64,000 nt of DNA, taken from contig NZ_SBIV01000002.1 of assembly GCF_004765795.1 (NCBI RefSeq), forward strand, positions 310,001 to 374,000, given 5' to 3'. This document shows positions 1-8,515 of this stretch, piece by piece. This DNA comes from Halorussus marinus (lineage in GTDB: Archaea > Halobacteriota > Halobacteria > Halobacteriales > Haladaptataceae). Position 1 is the stretch's first letter; every line of letters starts with the position of its first letter. The notes beneath the pieces were generated by a model. The model made no database searches. It was not told the DNA's origin and was given only the letters and a program-made list of their open reading frames with translations. The translations under genes were made by a program, and so were the position numbers.

Positions 1-16
1 ACCCCAGAGGCCGACG

Positions 17-907
17 ATGACTCCCGCTCCGGACGTGATCGCGCTCGCGCTGGTACCGGCGGTGTTGTGGGGGTTCAGTCCGATCGTCTCCAAGCGCGGC
101 ATGGCGGCCGGAGGCTCCTCGCTCCAGGCGTCGCTGGTGGTCGTCGCGGTCGATACCGCCATCTACTGGGTCGCGTTGCTCGCGCTTACCGGCGGCCGGC
201 CCGCGGCCGGCCTCTCGGCGGCGACGGTGGGCGTGTTCGCCGCGGCCGGGCTGGTCGGGACCGCGCTCGGACGGCTCGCGACGTTCACGGGCGTCGACAA
301 GGTCGGAGCGAGCGTCAACAGCGCGGGCATCAGCGCCCGGCCGCTGTTCGCGACCGTGCTCGCGTTCGCGTGGCTCGGCGAGCCCGTGACGCTCCCGACC
401 GCGCTCGGCATCCTCGTGCTGGTCGCGGGGCTGGTCTCGCTCGCGCTCGCGGAGGGCGGGGACATCGGCGGCTGGGAGCGCCGCGAACTCCTCTACCCGG
501 TGGCGGCCGCCGGGCTGTTCGCGTTCGGGAACGTCGTCCGGCGGTTCGGGCTGACGACGACGCCGGCGACCACCCTGCAGGCGGTCACGATCAACGAGAC
601 CGCGGCGCTGATCGGACTCGCGGCCTACGGTCTCGCGAAGGGCCGCCGGGACGTCTTCGGCGCGCCGCGCCGGACCTACGGCTACTTCGCGATCAGCGGG
701 ACCGTCACCGCGGTCGCGTTGCTCTCGCTGTTCGAGGCGTTCGACCGCGGGCCGGTCGCGATCGTCGACCCGCTGGCCGGGACCGCGCCCCTGTTCACCA
801 CCGTGTTCGCGGCGTTCCTGCTACGAGACCTAGAGCGGGTCACCCGCGGCGTGGTGGCGGGCGCGGTGCTGATCGTCGTGGGCGCTGGACTGATAACCGC
901 GCTGTAG
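17..907 (+). CDS. EamA/DMT-family permease
   Basis: A 296-residue, very hydrophobic protein made of two EamA (drug/metabolite transporter) repeats, about residues 5-145 and 157-295, which gives the ten membrane helices usual for this family. Both repeats end in the typical helix with an acidic turn (WLGEPVTLPTALG near residues 118-130 and LLRDLERVTRG near 268-278). It should act in the cytoplasmic membrane as an exporter or uptake carrier for small organic metabolites; the substrate cannot be read from sequence. ATG at 17 is the only sensible start and gives full family length. Gene context upstream is outside the window. The convergent neighbour is a small zinc-finger gene 7 bp beyond its stop. 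Confidence 0.9.
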   Translation: MTPAPDVIALALVPAVLWGFSPIVSKRGMAAGGSSLQASLVVVAVDTAIYWVALLALTGGRPAAGLSAATVGVFAAAGLVGTALGRLATFTGVDKVGASVNSAGISARPLFATVLAFAWLGEPVTLPTALGILVLVAGLVSLALAEGGDIGGWERRELLYPVAAAGLFAFGNVVRRFGLTTTPATTLQAVTINETAALIGLAAYGLAKGRRDVFGAPRRTYGYFAISGTVTAVALLSLFEAFDRGPVAIVDPLAGTAPLFTTVFAAFLLRDLERVTRGVVAGAVLIVVGAGLITAL

Positions 908-914
908 CGACCGC

Positions 915-1094
915 CTACTGCGGTCGCCACCCGCAGACCGAACACTCGCTGGCCGCCGACTCGTGGAGTCCGCCACACTCCGGACACTGCTTTTTGTTAT
1001 AGTCCTGGTCCCAGCCGACGCTCTCGGTTTCGTGTCCGCGCTCGGAGAGGAACTGATCGAAGAGGTCGTCGTCGCCGGTCGGTGCGGTCGCCAT
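915..1094 (-). CDS. Small zinc-finger protein, HVO_0416-like
   Basis: A 59-residue acidic protein with two zinc knuckles in its C-terminal half: C37-P-E-C40 and C51-S-V-C54, then GW. The block DYNKKQCPECGG followed by ECSVCGW is how I recognise the haloarchaeal HVO_0416-type zinc-finger family (from memory of the family, not a search). The four cysteines probably bind one zinc; the function is unknown. The frame is open further upstream, but the ATG at 1094 is preferred because a TATA-like box (1120-1128) lies about 26 bp before it, making the transcript nearly leaderless. A perfect palindrome sits between that box and the start. Confidence 0.85.
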   Translation of the reverse strand: MATAPTGDDDLFDQFLSERGHETESVGWDQDYNKKQCPECGGLHESAASECSVCGWRPQ

Positions 1095-1099
1095 ACAGG

Positions 1100-1115
1100 G
1101 TGTGCTAACGCACAC
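1100..1115. promoter_or_regulatory. Palindrome between TATA box and start codon
   Basis: GTGTGC-TAAC-GCACAC, a perfect 6-bp inverted repeat with a 4-bp spacer. It covers the predicted transcription start of the zinc-finger gene, so it could be an operator. Inferred from position only. Confidence 0.45.
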
Positions 1116-1119
1116 CACG

Positions 1120-1128
1120 CATATAACC
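1120..1128 (-). promoter_or_regulatory. TATA box of the zinc-finger gene
   Basis: On the minus strand this reads GGTTATATG, about 26 bp before the ATG at 1094, the spacing expected for a leaderless haloarchaeal promoter. A second AT run (ACTATATATA, 1149-1158) lies further out. Confidence 0.6.
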
Positions 1129-1347
1129 GTATCGGTGTGACAACGTTCCAACTATATATACGCAACAGCTGATTTCTCCACAGATCGCACCTGTCACCGA
1201 TCGTAGGGCCGGCTTAATCGGCGTTTTCCGGCGAGATCAGGGCGTCGCAGTACAGGCGGCGAGCGAGACGCCGGCGGACGCCGCCGCGAGAAACGTCCGT
1301 CTGGCATACCCGCGGGGCTTCGCGCCGAGCCAATAGTATTTTTGACA

Positions 1348-1356
1348 AAATATTAA
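1348..1356 (+). promoter_or_regulatory. TATA box of the SecD-like lipoprotein gene
   Basis: AAATATTAA stands out in a GC-rich region about 26-30 bp before the ATG at 1382 and predicts a very short or absent leader. Confidence 0.6.
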
Positions 1357-1381
1357 GCGGGGCCGCGGGAAAACGCCTTGT

Positions 1382-1957
1382 ATGCCCTCGCGAACGAACA
1401 CACCCGACTCGCCCGCTCGGAGACGAGTGCTCGCGACGGGGTCGCTCGCGCTGGTCGGCGGTGCTGGCTGTCTAGACTACGCGTCCGTCCGCGAGGCGGT
1501 CGACGCCGGGACCGAGCCGACCGACTCCGAAACCGAGACCGCCGACGGTGGAACCGAAACCGACTCCGCGAGCGAATCGACGGTCGACGGCCCGGGTGAT
1601 CGGTTTCGGATCGCTGTCTCGGAGAGCGACGGGGAACGCGAACTCCTCACGGGCGCGGACGTCGCGAGCGTCGGCGACGTCGAGCAATCGCGACAGGGCG
1701 GCTATCAGGTCCGGATGACGCTGACCGACGACGGGGCCGCGGCGTTCACCGACGGACTCGAACGTGCCGGCGCGTTCGACGACCCCGGCGCCCACGAGAT
1801 CCGCACCTACCTCGACGGCGAGCGCGTCCAGACCGCGACGTTGGGCCGCGACCTCGCCGCCGCCATGGCGGACGGCGAGTGGGACGGACGCCTGCTCGTT
1901 CGGGTGTCGGACCGCGAGGCCGCCGAGCGACTGAGAGACGCGGTCGAAAACGGGTGA
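1382..1957 (+). CDS. Tat lipoprotein with SecD-head-like domain
   Basis: A 191-residue secreted lipoprotein. Residues 13-30 form a twin-arginine lipoprotein signal (RRRVLATGS, then lipobox GGAGC with the lipidated Cys at 30). Residues about 40-73 are an acidic Glu/Thr/Ser linker. Residues about 75-190 resemble the first extracytoplasmic (P1 head) domain of the protein-export subunit SecD: ELLTGADVASVG, VRMTLTDDGAAAF and a C-terminal VSDREAAERL. None of SecD's membrane helices are present, so it is a free, membrane-tethered version of that domain. Its role is unknown; a link to export is inference. It is a single-gene unit with its own TATA box, convergent with the M32 peptidase gene. Confidence 0.8.
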   Translation: MPSRTNTPDSPARRRVLATGSLALVGGAGCLDYASVREAVDAGTEPTDSETETADGGTETDSASESTVDGPGDRFRIAVSESDGERELLTGADVASVGDVEQSRQGGYQVRMTLTDDGAAAFTDGLERAGAFDDPGAHEIRTYLDGERVQTATLGRDLAAAMADGEWDGRLLVRVSDREAAERLRDAVENG

Positions 1958-1981
1958 ACCCGCGAGGGCGCTTGCCGGCGG

Positions 1982-3514
1982 CTACTGGTAGTCGTCGAGT
2001 TCGTAGAGGGCGCCGTACTTCGATTTGACGTAGTCGAGGAAGTAGTCGGCGGTGTAGCCCTCGCCGGTCGCCTGTCGGACGAGGTCGTCGGTGGTGTACC
2101 GCGAGCCGTGTCGGTGGACGTTCTCGGTCAGCCAGTCGTGGAGCGGTTCGAACTCGCCGGCCGCGATCTTCTCGTCGAGGCCGTCGATGTCGTCGGCGGC
2201 GCTGTCGTAGAGTTGGGCCGCGAGCACGCTCCCGAGCGAGTAGGTCGGGAAGTAGCCGAAGTCGCCGTGGCTCCAGTGGATGTCCTGCAGACAGCCCTCG
2301 GCGTCGGAGTCGGGGCGAACGCCCAGATACTCCTCGTACTTGTCGTTCCAGACCTCGGGCACGTCCTCGACGTCGAGGTCGCCCCGGACCAGGTCGCGTT
2401 CGATCTCGAACCGGACCACGATGTGCATGTGGTAGGTGAGCTCGTCGGCCTCGACCCGGATGAGGTTGTCCTCGTACACCTCGTTTGCGGCCTCGTAGAC
2501 GTCCTCGACCGACGCGTCGCCGAGTCGGTCGGGGAACCGATCCTGAACTTTGGGGAGGAACCGCTCCCAGAACGCCGCCGAGCGCCCGACGTGGTTCTCC
2601 CAGAGCCGCGACTGGGACTCGTGGACGGTCATGTCCCGGGACTCGCCCAGCGGCGTCCCGTACGCCTCGCGGGGGAGCCCGAGCGTGTAGGTGGCGTGGC
2701 CGAACTCGTGGATCGTGCTCATCAGCGCGCCCAGCGGGTCTTCCTCGTTGAACCGCGTGGTGACCCGGGCGTCGAACTGATTGCCCGTCGAGAACGGGTG
2801 GGGCGCGGTGTCGAGCCGGCCGTGGTCCCAGTCGTACCCCAGCGTGTCGAGCACGTCTCGGGTCAGCTCCTCCTGGACGTCGGTGTCGAACTCGCCCTCG
2901 AAGGTGTCGGTGGCGAGGTCGGCGTCGCTCTCCCGGACCGCCTCGACGAGCGGGACGAGCTCGTCGCGAAGTCGCTGGAGGACCTCCTCGGCGGTCTCGA
3001 CGCCGAGGTACGGCTCGTACTCCTCGAACAGCACCTCGTAGGGGTCTCGGTCGGGGTCGATGTGCTCGGCGTACTCGCGCTTGAGCTCGACCAGCTTCTC
3101 GAGGGTGGGCGCGAACGCCTCGAAGTCGTCGTCCTCGCGGGCCTCCTGCCAGACCGGCATCGCTTCCGAGGAGACCTCCGAGATCTCCTCGACGAGCTCC
3201 TGGGGCACCTTCGCCGCCCGGTCGTGCTTGCGCCGGATCTCCCGGACGACGGCCTCGCGCTCGGGGGCGAGCGACTCGGCTTCGAGCTCGTCGAGCAGGT
3301 CGGCCATCTCCTCGGACGTGAGCAGTTCGTGGCTCAGCGACGAGAGGGTCGAACGCTGTTTGGACCGGGCGGGCGTGCCGCCCTCGGGCATCATGACCTC
3401 CTGATCCCACGCGAGCACGCCGGCGGCCTGCCCGACGTTGCTGAGTCGCTGTACCTTCTCGATGAACTCGGTGTACGTCTCGGACGCCTCGTCTGTGGCG
3501 GCTTCGCTTGCCAT
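1982..3514 (-). CDS. Carboxypeptidase M32 (thermostable carboxypeptidase family)
   Basis: A 510-residue metallocarboxypeptidase of family M32, at usual family length, cytosolic and removing C-terminal residues from peptides. The zinc motif HEFGH is at 269-273. Family blocks present are HPF (239-241), DARVTTRF (248 onward), HESQSRLWE (299 onward, carrying the third ligand Glu), the ADELTYHMH block and GYFPTYSLGS. No key residue is missing. The ATG at 3514 gives a full-length protein. It is a stand-alone gene, and the M20 peptidase behind it on the same strand starts a new unit. Confidence in the family is high; the physiological substrate is unknown. Confidence 0.95.
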   Translation of the reverse strand: MASEAATDEASETYTEFIEKVQRLSNVGQAAGVLAWDQEVMMPEGGTPARSKQRSTLSSLSHELLTSEEMADLLDELEAESLAPEREAVVREIRRKHDRAAKVPQELVEEISEVSSEAMPVWQEAREDDDFEAFAPTLEKLVELKREYAEHIDPDRDPYEVLFEEYEPYLGVETAEEVLQRLRDELVPLVEAVRESDADLATDTFEGEFDTDVQEELTRDVLDTLGYDWDHGRLDTAPHPFSTGNQFDARVTTRFNEEDPLGALMSTIHEFGHATYTLGLPREAYGTPLGESRDMTVHESQSRLWENHVGRSAAFWERFLPKVQDRFPDRLGDASVEDVYEAANEVYEDNLIRVEADELTYHMHIVVRFEIERDLVRGDLDVEDVPEVWNDKYEEYLGVRPDSDAEGCLQDIHWSHGDFGYFPTYSLGSVLAAQLYDSAADDIDGLDEKIAAGEFEPLHDWLTENVHRHGSRYTTDDLVRQATGEGYTADYFLDYVKSKYGALYELDDYQ

Positions 3515-3602
3515 CGACGCCGACTAGCGTGTCAGTAAATATCAAATCGGGGGTTCCGATCCGAAAGGCTCCGACCGACCGCGCCCCGGACCGCGCGTCC
3601 CG

Positions 3603-4682
3603 TTACGCCCCGAACCGCTCGGCCGCGTCCCGGTAGATCTCGTAGCACCGCTCCAGAACGGCGACGCTCGCGCTCTCGTCTTTCGTGTGGGCCTCGCCAG
3701 GCTCGGACGCGCCACAGACCACGCAGGTTGTGCCCGCCTCGTCGAGCCACCCCGCGTCGGTCGCGTGGGGTTTGGTCACCAGCTCGGGATCGTCGTCCTG
3801 CGCGCTCCGGGCGGCCGCGAGCACCGTCTCGGCGAACGCCTCGTCGTCGCACTCCATCGGCGGGAGGTCCTGCTCGACGGTCCACTCGACGCCCTCGATC
3901 GCCTCGACCCGTCCGAGGTCCGCGCGCTCGCCCGGGACGGTCCGCTCGTCGACGGTGACCTCGCAGGCTTCGGGGATCACGTTCCACCCGCTCCCGCCGT
4001 CGATCTCCGTGACCGCGAGGCTCCCGCTGACCCGCTCGCCGAACACCTCGGTCGCGGGGAACGACAGCTCTCGGATCTCGTCGACGGCGTCGGTGGCGCG
4101 GTAGATCGCGTTCTCGCCCGCCTCGGGCTCGCTGGCGTGGGCGGCCGCGCCCGCGGCGGTGACGACGCTCGCGCGCCGGCCCTTGTGGGCGACCGCCACG
4201 TCGGTGACTCCCGGCGCCGAGTAGCCGGTCGAGCCCTCGCCCACGATGGCGTAGTCGGGCGCGAAGCCGGCGTCGATGGCCCCGCGCGCGCCCTCGCCGC
4301 CGGTCTCCTCGCCGACGAAGCTGGCGAAGACGAGTTCGCCCGACGGAGTCCCATCCCTAAACGCGAGCATCGCGGCCGCGACCGCGCCCTTCATGTCGGC
4401 GGTCCCCCGGCCGTAGAGCCGACCGTCGCGCTCCTCGACGACGTACTCGCCGTCGGCGGTCGTCTGAGAGTCGGCCGGCGCCACCACGTCGTGGTGACCG
4501 ACCAGCGCGAGCGACGACTCGCCCGCGCCCTTGCGGGCGATCACGTTGCCGACGGCGTCGCGGGTCACGTCGGCGTCGGTCTCCTCGCGGAGCCACGCCT
4601 CGATGGCGTCGCCCGCCTCGGTCTCGTCGTCGTGGCTCGGGATTGTGACCAGTTCGCGGGTCAGGTCTGTGAGTTCGCTCAT
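3603..4682 (-). CDS. M20 family metallopeptidase (ArgE/DapE-like)
   Basis: A 359-residue di-zinc amidohydrolase of the ArgE/DapE/carboxypeptidase G2 group. Metal and catalytic residues are visible: HHD at 63-65, Asp96 in GRGTADMKG, the Glu pair at 125-126 in GEETGGEGA, and a C-terminal HTKDES supplying the last His. Members remove acyl groups from, or cleave, amino-acid derivatives such as N-succinyl-diaminopimelate or N-acetyl-ornithine. No lysine, diaminopimelate or arginine genes lie beside it, so DapE or ArgE identity is not supported by context and a general aminoacylase or peptidase role is equally possible. Confidence 0.9.
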   Translation of the reverse strand: MSELTDLTRELVTIPSHDDETEAGDAIEAWLREETDADVTRDAVGNVIARKGAGESSLALVGHHDVVAPADSQTTADGEYVVEERDGRLYGRGTADMKGAVAAAMLAFRDGTPSGELVFASFVGEETGGEGARGAIDAGFAPDYAIVGEGSTGYSAPGVTDVAVAHKGRRASVVTAAGAAAHASEPEAGENAIYRATDAVDEIRELSFPATEVFGERVSGSLAVTEIDGGSGWNVIPEACEVTVDERTVPGERADLGRVEAIEGVEWTVEQDLPPMECDDEAFAETVLAAARSAQDDDPELVTKPHATDAGWLDEAGTTCVVCGASEPGEAHTKDESASVAVLERCYEIYRDAAERFGA

Positions 4683-4755
4683 GGCCGGAGCGTGGGCGCC
4701 CGCCGACTTGACTTCGAGGGAAGTGGCAGTCCGGTGGCTCGCGGTCGGGTCGCGG

Positions 4756-5055
4756 TCACCGCTCGTCGCCCGCCTCGGAGTCGTCGGCGCGCTCTTCGCG
4801 CTCGACGTCCCGGACCTGCGCCCGGAGTCGCTCCAGTTCGGACGCGGTCTCGCCCTCCGCGTCGGCGGCGAGCCGGTCGATCTGGGCCCGTATCTCTTCG
4901 AGCCGATCGGGGGACGCGCCGGGCGCCTCCTCGTCGGATTCCATCCCCGAGAGCGACCGCTCGATGGACTGGAGGCTCTGGCGCACCTCGCGGCTGGCGT
5001 CGGTCTCCTCGCGGATCCGGTAGATCTCGTCGTGGATCGCCTGTCGGTCGATCAC
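4756..5055 (-). CDS. Small acidic coiled-coil protein
   Basis: A 99-residue, highly charged, helical protein with no cysteines and no membrane segment. Two heptad-rich stretches (about 3-30 and 45-95, for example RLEEIRAQIDRLAADAEGE) suggest a coiled-coil dimer. The GTG at 5055 (VIDRQAIHDEIY) is taken as start because sequence further upstream turns Arg/Pro-rich and unlike a real protein. I do not recognise the family. It lies 73 bp upstream of the M20 gene on the same strand, so co-transcription is possible. Confidence 0.65.
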   Translation of the reverse strand: MIDRQAIHDEIYRIREETDASREVRQSLQSIERSLSGMESDEEAPGASPDRLEEIRAQIDRLAADAEGETASELERLRAQVRDVEREERADDSEAGDER

Positions 5056-5266
5056 GCCCGACCTCGACGGCGCCCGGCCAAAAAGGCGTAGCGGCCCGAC
5101 CGGCTCGAACCAACAGACCGACCGTGACTTCGCCACGCTGGGGTACGGCGACGGCCGGCCGGTCGGGGCGGTCGCGCGCCATCGCCGGGCTGGAGGCGCT
5201 TGCCGGTCAGTTGCTCGTCGCGCTGGGGTGGTCGTGCTCACCGGACTGGACGCCTGGTCGGAGTAG

Positions 5267-5896
5267 CTACTCGTCGAGTTCCCGGGAGAGGTCCCGGCTC
5301 ACCCCCGACAGCCGGGAGTGGCCCCACGCCGCGACGATGATCGCGCCGACCTGATTGAACACGAGGTCGTAGATGATGTCGCTCATCCCGTACTGGGCCA
5401 GCACCGCCTCGCCGCCGACCATCCCCGAGACGAGCCCGGTGGTGAACTCCAGGATCTCCCAGAGAACGCCGAACGCCATCACGAACACGAACAGGAACAC
5501 GGAGACGAACTCCGGGGGGAACTCCACCGACTCCGAGTGGCGGTCGAACGCCGTGATGACGGCGTAGCCCACGCCCGCGACCACCGACGACGAGAGGGCG
5601 TGCGCGAACTGGTCGTACCACGGGAACCACTGGTAGACCCCGAGCGACCCGAGCGCGTGGACGAACACAGCGAGAGTGATCCAGAGCGCGAGCCCGGCGT
5701 CCATCGAGACGTGAGTGTCCCGGGCCAGCACCGCGGGCAGGAACGTGATCGCGAGCGGAACTCCGGCGTTGATCACGAGCCCGAACTTGGCCCGAAACAG
5801 GCTGTAGGCGACGATACCGGCGAGCCCGATCTGCAGGAGGTGGACGAGGTGCTGTTGGCGGCGCTCGCCGAGGCCGAACGCCTCGGTCAGGCTCAC
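5267..5896 (-). CDS. Multi-pass membrane protein, DUF2238/YjdF-like
   Basis: A 209-residue membrane protein with about six helices. The central block WYDQFAHALSSSVVAG, followed by a long hydrophobic helix and FGVLWEILEF, resembles DUF2238 (YjdF-type) inner-membrane proteins of unknown function. The start is GTG at 5896, inside a GTGA that also contains the stop of the upstream gene; this 4-nt overlap indicates translational coupling. The acidic and histidine residues kept inside membrane segments (D, H and E of the motifs above) are the likely functional positions, but the reaction or substrate is unknown. Confidence 0.8.
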   Translation of the reverse strand: MSLTEAFGLGERRQQHLVHLLQIGLAGIVAYSLFRAKFGLVINAGVPLAITFLPAVLARDTHVSMDAGLALWITLAVFVHALGSLGVYQWFPWYDQFAHALSSSVVAGVGYAVITAFDRHSESVEFPPEFVSVFLFVFVMAFGVLWEILEFTTGLVSGMVGGEAVLAQYGMSDIIYDLVFNQVGAIIVAAWGHSRLSGVSRDLSRELDE

Positions 5897-6462
5897 GCCG
5901 ACCCACCCCCGGGCGACCGCCGGTGAAAGTACACCTCGAAGATCACGCCGGCGACGACCCCGGTCGCCGAGGCGAACACGAGGTCCCACATCAGCGCGTC
6001 TGGGGCCCCCAGAAACGCCGTCCCTAACAGCCGGTCGGCGTACCACTGGGCCACCGCCCACGTCCCGGCGGCCGCCATCGTGGTCATCACCACGAAGCCG
6101 ACCGCGAAGCTCGGCGTCATCTCGACGCCGGAGAAGGCGTCTAACTCGACCGCGAGCAGGAGCGCCAGCGCCGCCACCGAGAGATACGTCGCCACCTGCA
6201 ACAGCCGGCCGGTCGCGAGCGACCTGACCGCGACCGGCAACGCCACCAGGGCGACGACCTCCCACGGCGCCATCACCGCCCAGTCCCGCGAGAGTGCGGC
6301 GGGGGCCGCGACCAGCGCGACCGCCGCGACCGCGAACCCCGCCCACAGGATATCGGCGTCAAGCAGGTTCTCGCCGGCGGTGAGCGCCAGCACGCCGACC
6401 AGCGCCCACGCGACAGCAGCGTTGGTGCGGCCATCCGACAGCAACGAACTGCGAGTGCTCAT
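5893..6462 (-). CDS. Multi-pass membrane protein, first gene of a pair
   Basis: A 189-residue membrane protein with about five or six helices (for example 16-36, 38-55, 62-82, 86-105 and 115-137) and the motif DLVFASATGVVAGVIFEVYFH near the C-terminus. The partner gene ends with the similar DLVFNQVGAIIVAAWGH, so the two may share a fold or interact. ATG at 6462 begins MSTRSSLLSDG. Its stop overlaps the GTG of the DUF2238-like gene by 4 nt. The upstream region is divergent with the PIN-ATPase gene. The family is not recognised. Confidence 0.75.
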   Translation of the reverse strand: MSTRSSLLSDGRTNAAVAWALVGVLALTAGENLLDADILWAGFAVAAVALVAAPAALSRDWAVMAPWEVVALVALPVAVRSLATGRLLQVATYLSVAALALLLAVELDAFSGVEMTPSFAVGFVVMTTMAAAGTWAVAQWYADRLLGTAFLGAPDALMWDLVFASATGVVAGVIFEVYFHRRSPGGGSA

Positions 6463-6607
6463 ACGACGCGTTCGGCCTCCACTCACGTAAGCGATGAGGC
6501 ACGACCGGGCCACACGAGCGCCCGAGCGCGACCCACCCGGTGGCCGGGGATCGCCAAATCCCCGCGCGTTGAACATCCTTATCAGCGCGCCCGTCCAACG
6601 AGGAGAC

Positions 6608-8461
6608 ATGAACGTACTACCGGACACGAGCGTCGTCATCGACGGGCGCGTCTCCGAGCGCGTCTCGGACGGCGAGTTCGACGGCGCGACGGTCCTCATC
6701 CCGGAGGCGGTCGTCGCCGAGCTCGAGGCGCAGGCCAACCGGGGCCAAGACAGCGGGTGGGACGGGCTCGGCGAGCTCCAGCGGCTCGCGGACCTCGCCG
6801 ACGAGGGCGAGATCGACCTGGAGTACGTCGGCGACCGCCCCGACCCGGGCGAGGCCGACGCCGCAAGCGAGGGCGAGATCGACGCGCTCATCCGCGAACT
6901 CGCGGCCGAACGCGAGGCCACCTTCGTCACGAGCGACAGCGTCCAGAGCGAGGTCGCGCGGGCGAAGGGGCTCGACGTCGAGTACATCGCGCCCAAGACC
7001 CGCGAGATCGGGGACCTCTCGATCGAGGAGTTCTTCGACGACTCGACGATGAGCGTCCACCTCAAGGTCGGCGTCGAGCCGATGGCCAAGCGCGGCGACG
7101 TCGGCGAGATGGAGTACACCGCGATCGGCGAGGACGTCCTCGACGAGTCGACGCTCAAGGACCACGCCCAGGAGATAATCGAGAGCGCAAAGCAGAGCCC
7201 CGAGGGGTTCATCGAACTCGACGAGCGCGGGATGACGATCGTCCAGTTTCGGGACTACCGGATCGCGATCTCGGAGCCGCCGTTCTCGGACGCGTGGGAG
7301 ATCACCGCGGTCCGGCCGATCGTCAAGACCGACATGGAGGACTACGAGTTCGCCGCCGAGCTCAAAGACCGACTGCTCGACCACCAGCGCGGCGTCCTCG
7401 TCTCTGGGGCGCCCGGGGCAGGCAAGTCGACGTTCGCCCAGGCGGTCGGGGAGTTCCTCGCGGACCACGGCTTCGCGGTCAAGACGATGGAGAAACCCCG
7501 CGACCTCCAGGTCGGTCCCGAGATCACCCAGTACACCGAGCTCGCCGGCGAGATGGAGAAGACCGCCGACTCGCTTCTGATGGTCCGGCCCGACTACACC
7601 ATCTACGACGAGGTCCGGAAGACCGACGACTTCGAGGTGTTCTCGGACATGCGGCTCGCGGGCGTCGGGATGGTCGGGGTGGTCCACGCCACCCGCGCCA
7701 TCGACGCGCTCCAGCGGCTCATCGGTCGGGTCGAACTCGGGATGATCCCCCAGATCGTCGACACCGTCGTCTACATCGAGGCCGGGGAGGTCGAGAAGGT
7801 GTACGACGTCTCGACGCAGGTGAAGGTGCCCGAGGGGCTGATGGAGGAGGATCTGGCCCGCCCGGTGATCGTGATCGAGGACTTCGAGACCGGCCGGCCC
7901 GAGTACGAGATCTACACGTTCAATCGGCAGGTCGTCACCGTCCCGCTCAACGAGGGCGAGCGCGAGGAGAGCGGCGTCTCGAAGCTCGCGCGCCAGGAGA
8001 TCGAGCGCGAGATCCAGTCGGTCGCCCGCGGCCGGGTCGACGTCGAGGTGCAGGGCCAGAACCGCGCGACGGTGTACGTCAGCGACGACGACATCTCCTA
8101 CGTCATCGGGAAGGGCGGCGGCCGGATCGAGGACATCGAGAACCGACTCGGCATCGACATCGACGTCCGGACCCACGACGAGAAGCCCCAGTCGGTGTCC
8201 TCGTCGGGGACCGCCGGGGCCGGCGGCGCGGGCGGACCGCAGGGCAACGTCGTCACGCCGGAGATCACCTCCCGCCACATCGTCATCCCGACCGAGGGCC
8301 ACGCCGGCGAGACCGTCGAGGTGCAGGCCGACGGCGAGTACCTGTTCACCGCGACGGTCGGCCGCGGCGGCGACATTCAGGTCTCGCGGGGGAGCGCCAT
8401 CGCCGAGGAGCTAGAGCGAGCCATCGATCGGGAGCGCGCCATCACGGTGTCGGGCGCGTAG
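6608..8461 (+). CDS. PINc/VapC-type nuclease domain fused to ATPase and KH domain
   Basis: A 617-residue protein with three domains. The N-terminal PIN domain has acidic residues D6 and D12 (LPDTSVVIDG), E38/E40 and D110 (FVTSDS). A type II secretion/PilT-like ATPase follows, with Walker A GAPGAGKST at 267-275. A KH RNA-binding motif, VIGKGGGRI, is at 499-507, followed by a TRAM-like C-terminal domain. This architecture is conserved in archaea and annotated as PINc/VapC-family ATPase. A role as an ATP-driven ribonuclease or RNP remodeller in the cytosol is inferred from the domains. The ATG at 6608 is chosen because GGAG lies at 6602-6605 and the PIN domain begins immediately; the longer frame adds Arg/Pro-rich sequence. 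Confidence 0.9.
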   Translation: MNVLPDTSVVIDGRVSERVSDGEFDGATVLIPEAVVAELEAQANRGQDSGWDGLGELQRLADLADEGEIDLEYVGDRPDPGEADAASEGEIDALIRELAAEREATFVTSDSVQSEVARAKGLDVEYIAPKTREIGDLSIEEFFDDSTMSVHLKVGVEPMAKRGDVGEMEYTAIGEDVLDESTLKDHAQEIIESAKQSPEGFIELDERGMTIVQFRDYRIAISEPPFSDAWEITAVRPIVKTDMEDYEFAAELKDRLLDHQRGVLVSGAPGAGKSTFAQAVGEFLADHGFAVKTMEKPRDLQVGPEITQYTELAGEMEKTADSLLMVRPDYTIYDEVRKTDDFEVFSDMRLAGVGMVGVVHATRAIDALQRLIGRVELGMIPQIVDTVVYIEAGEVEKVYDVSTQVKVPEGLMEEDLARPVIVIEDFETGRPEYEIYTFNRQVVTVPLNEGEREESGVSKLARQEIEREIQSVARGRVDVEVQGQNRATVYVSDDDISYVIGKGGGRIEDIENRLGIDIDVRTHDEKPQSVSSSGTAGAGGAGGPQGNVVTPEITSRHIVIPTEGHAGETVEVQADGEYLFTATVGRGGDIQVSRGSAIAEELERAIDRERAITVSGA

Positions 8462-8515
8462 AGACGGTCGCGACCACGTCGTCACGTCTTCTCGAATCGC
8501 CGATTCGGAGCGCCG

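Noticed and set aside
2108-3538. 476-codon open frame on the plus strand opposite the M32 carboxypeptidase gene
   Set aside because: It is a shadow frame caused by high GC3: composition is Val/Leu/Arg/Asp-biased with no domain, and the minus strand carries an intact M32 enzyme.
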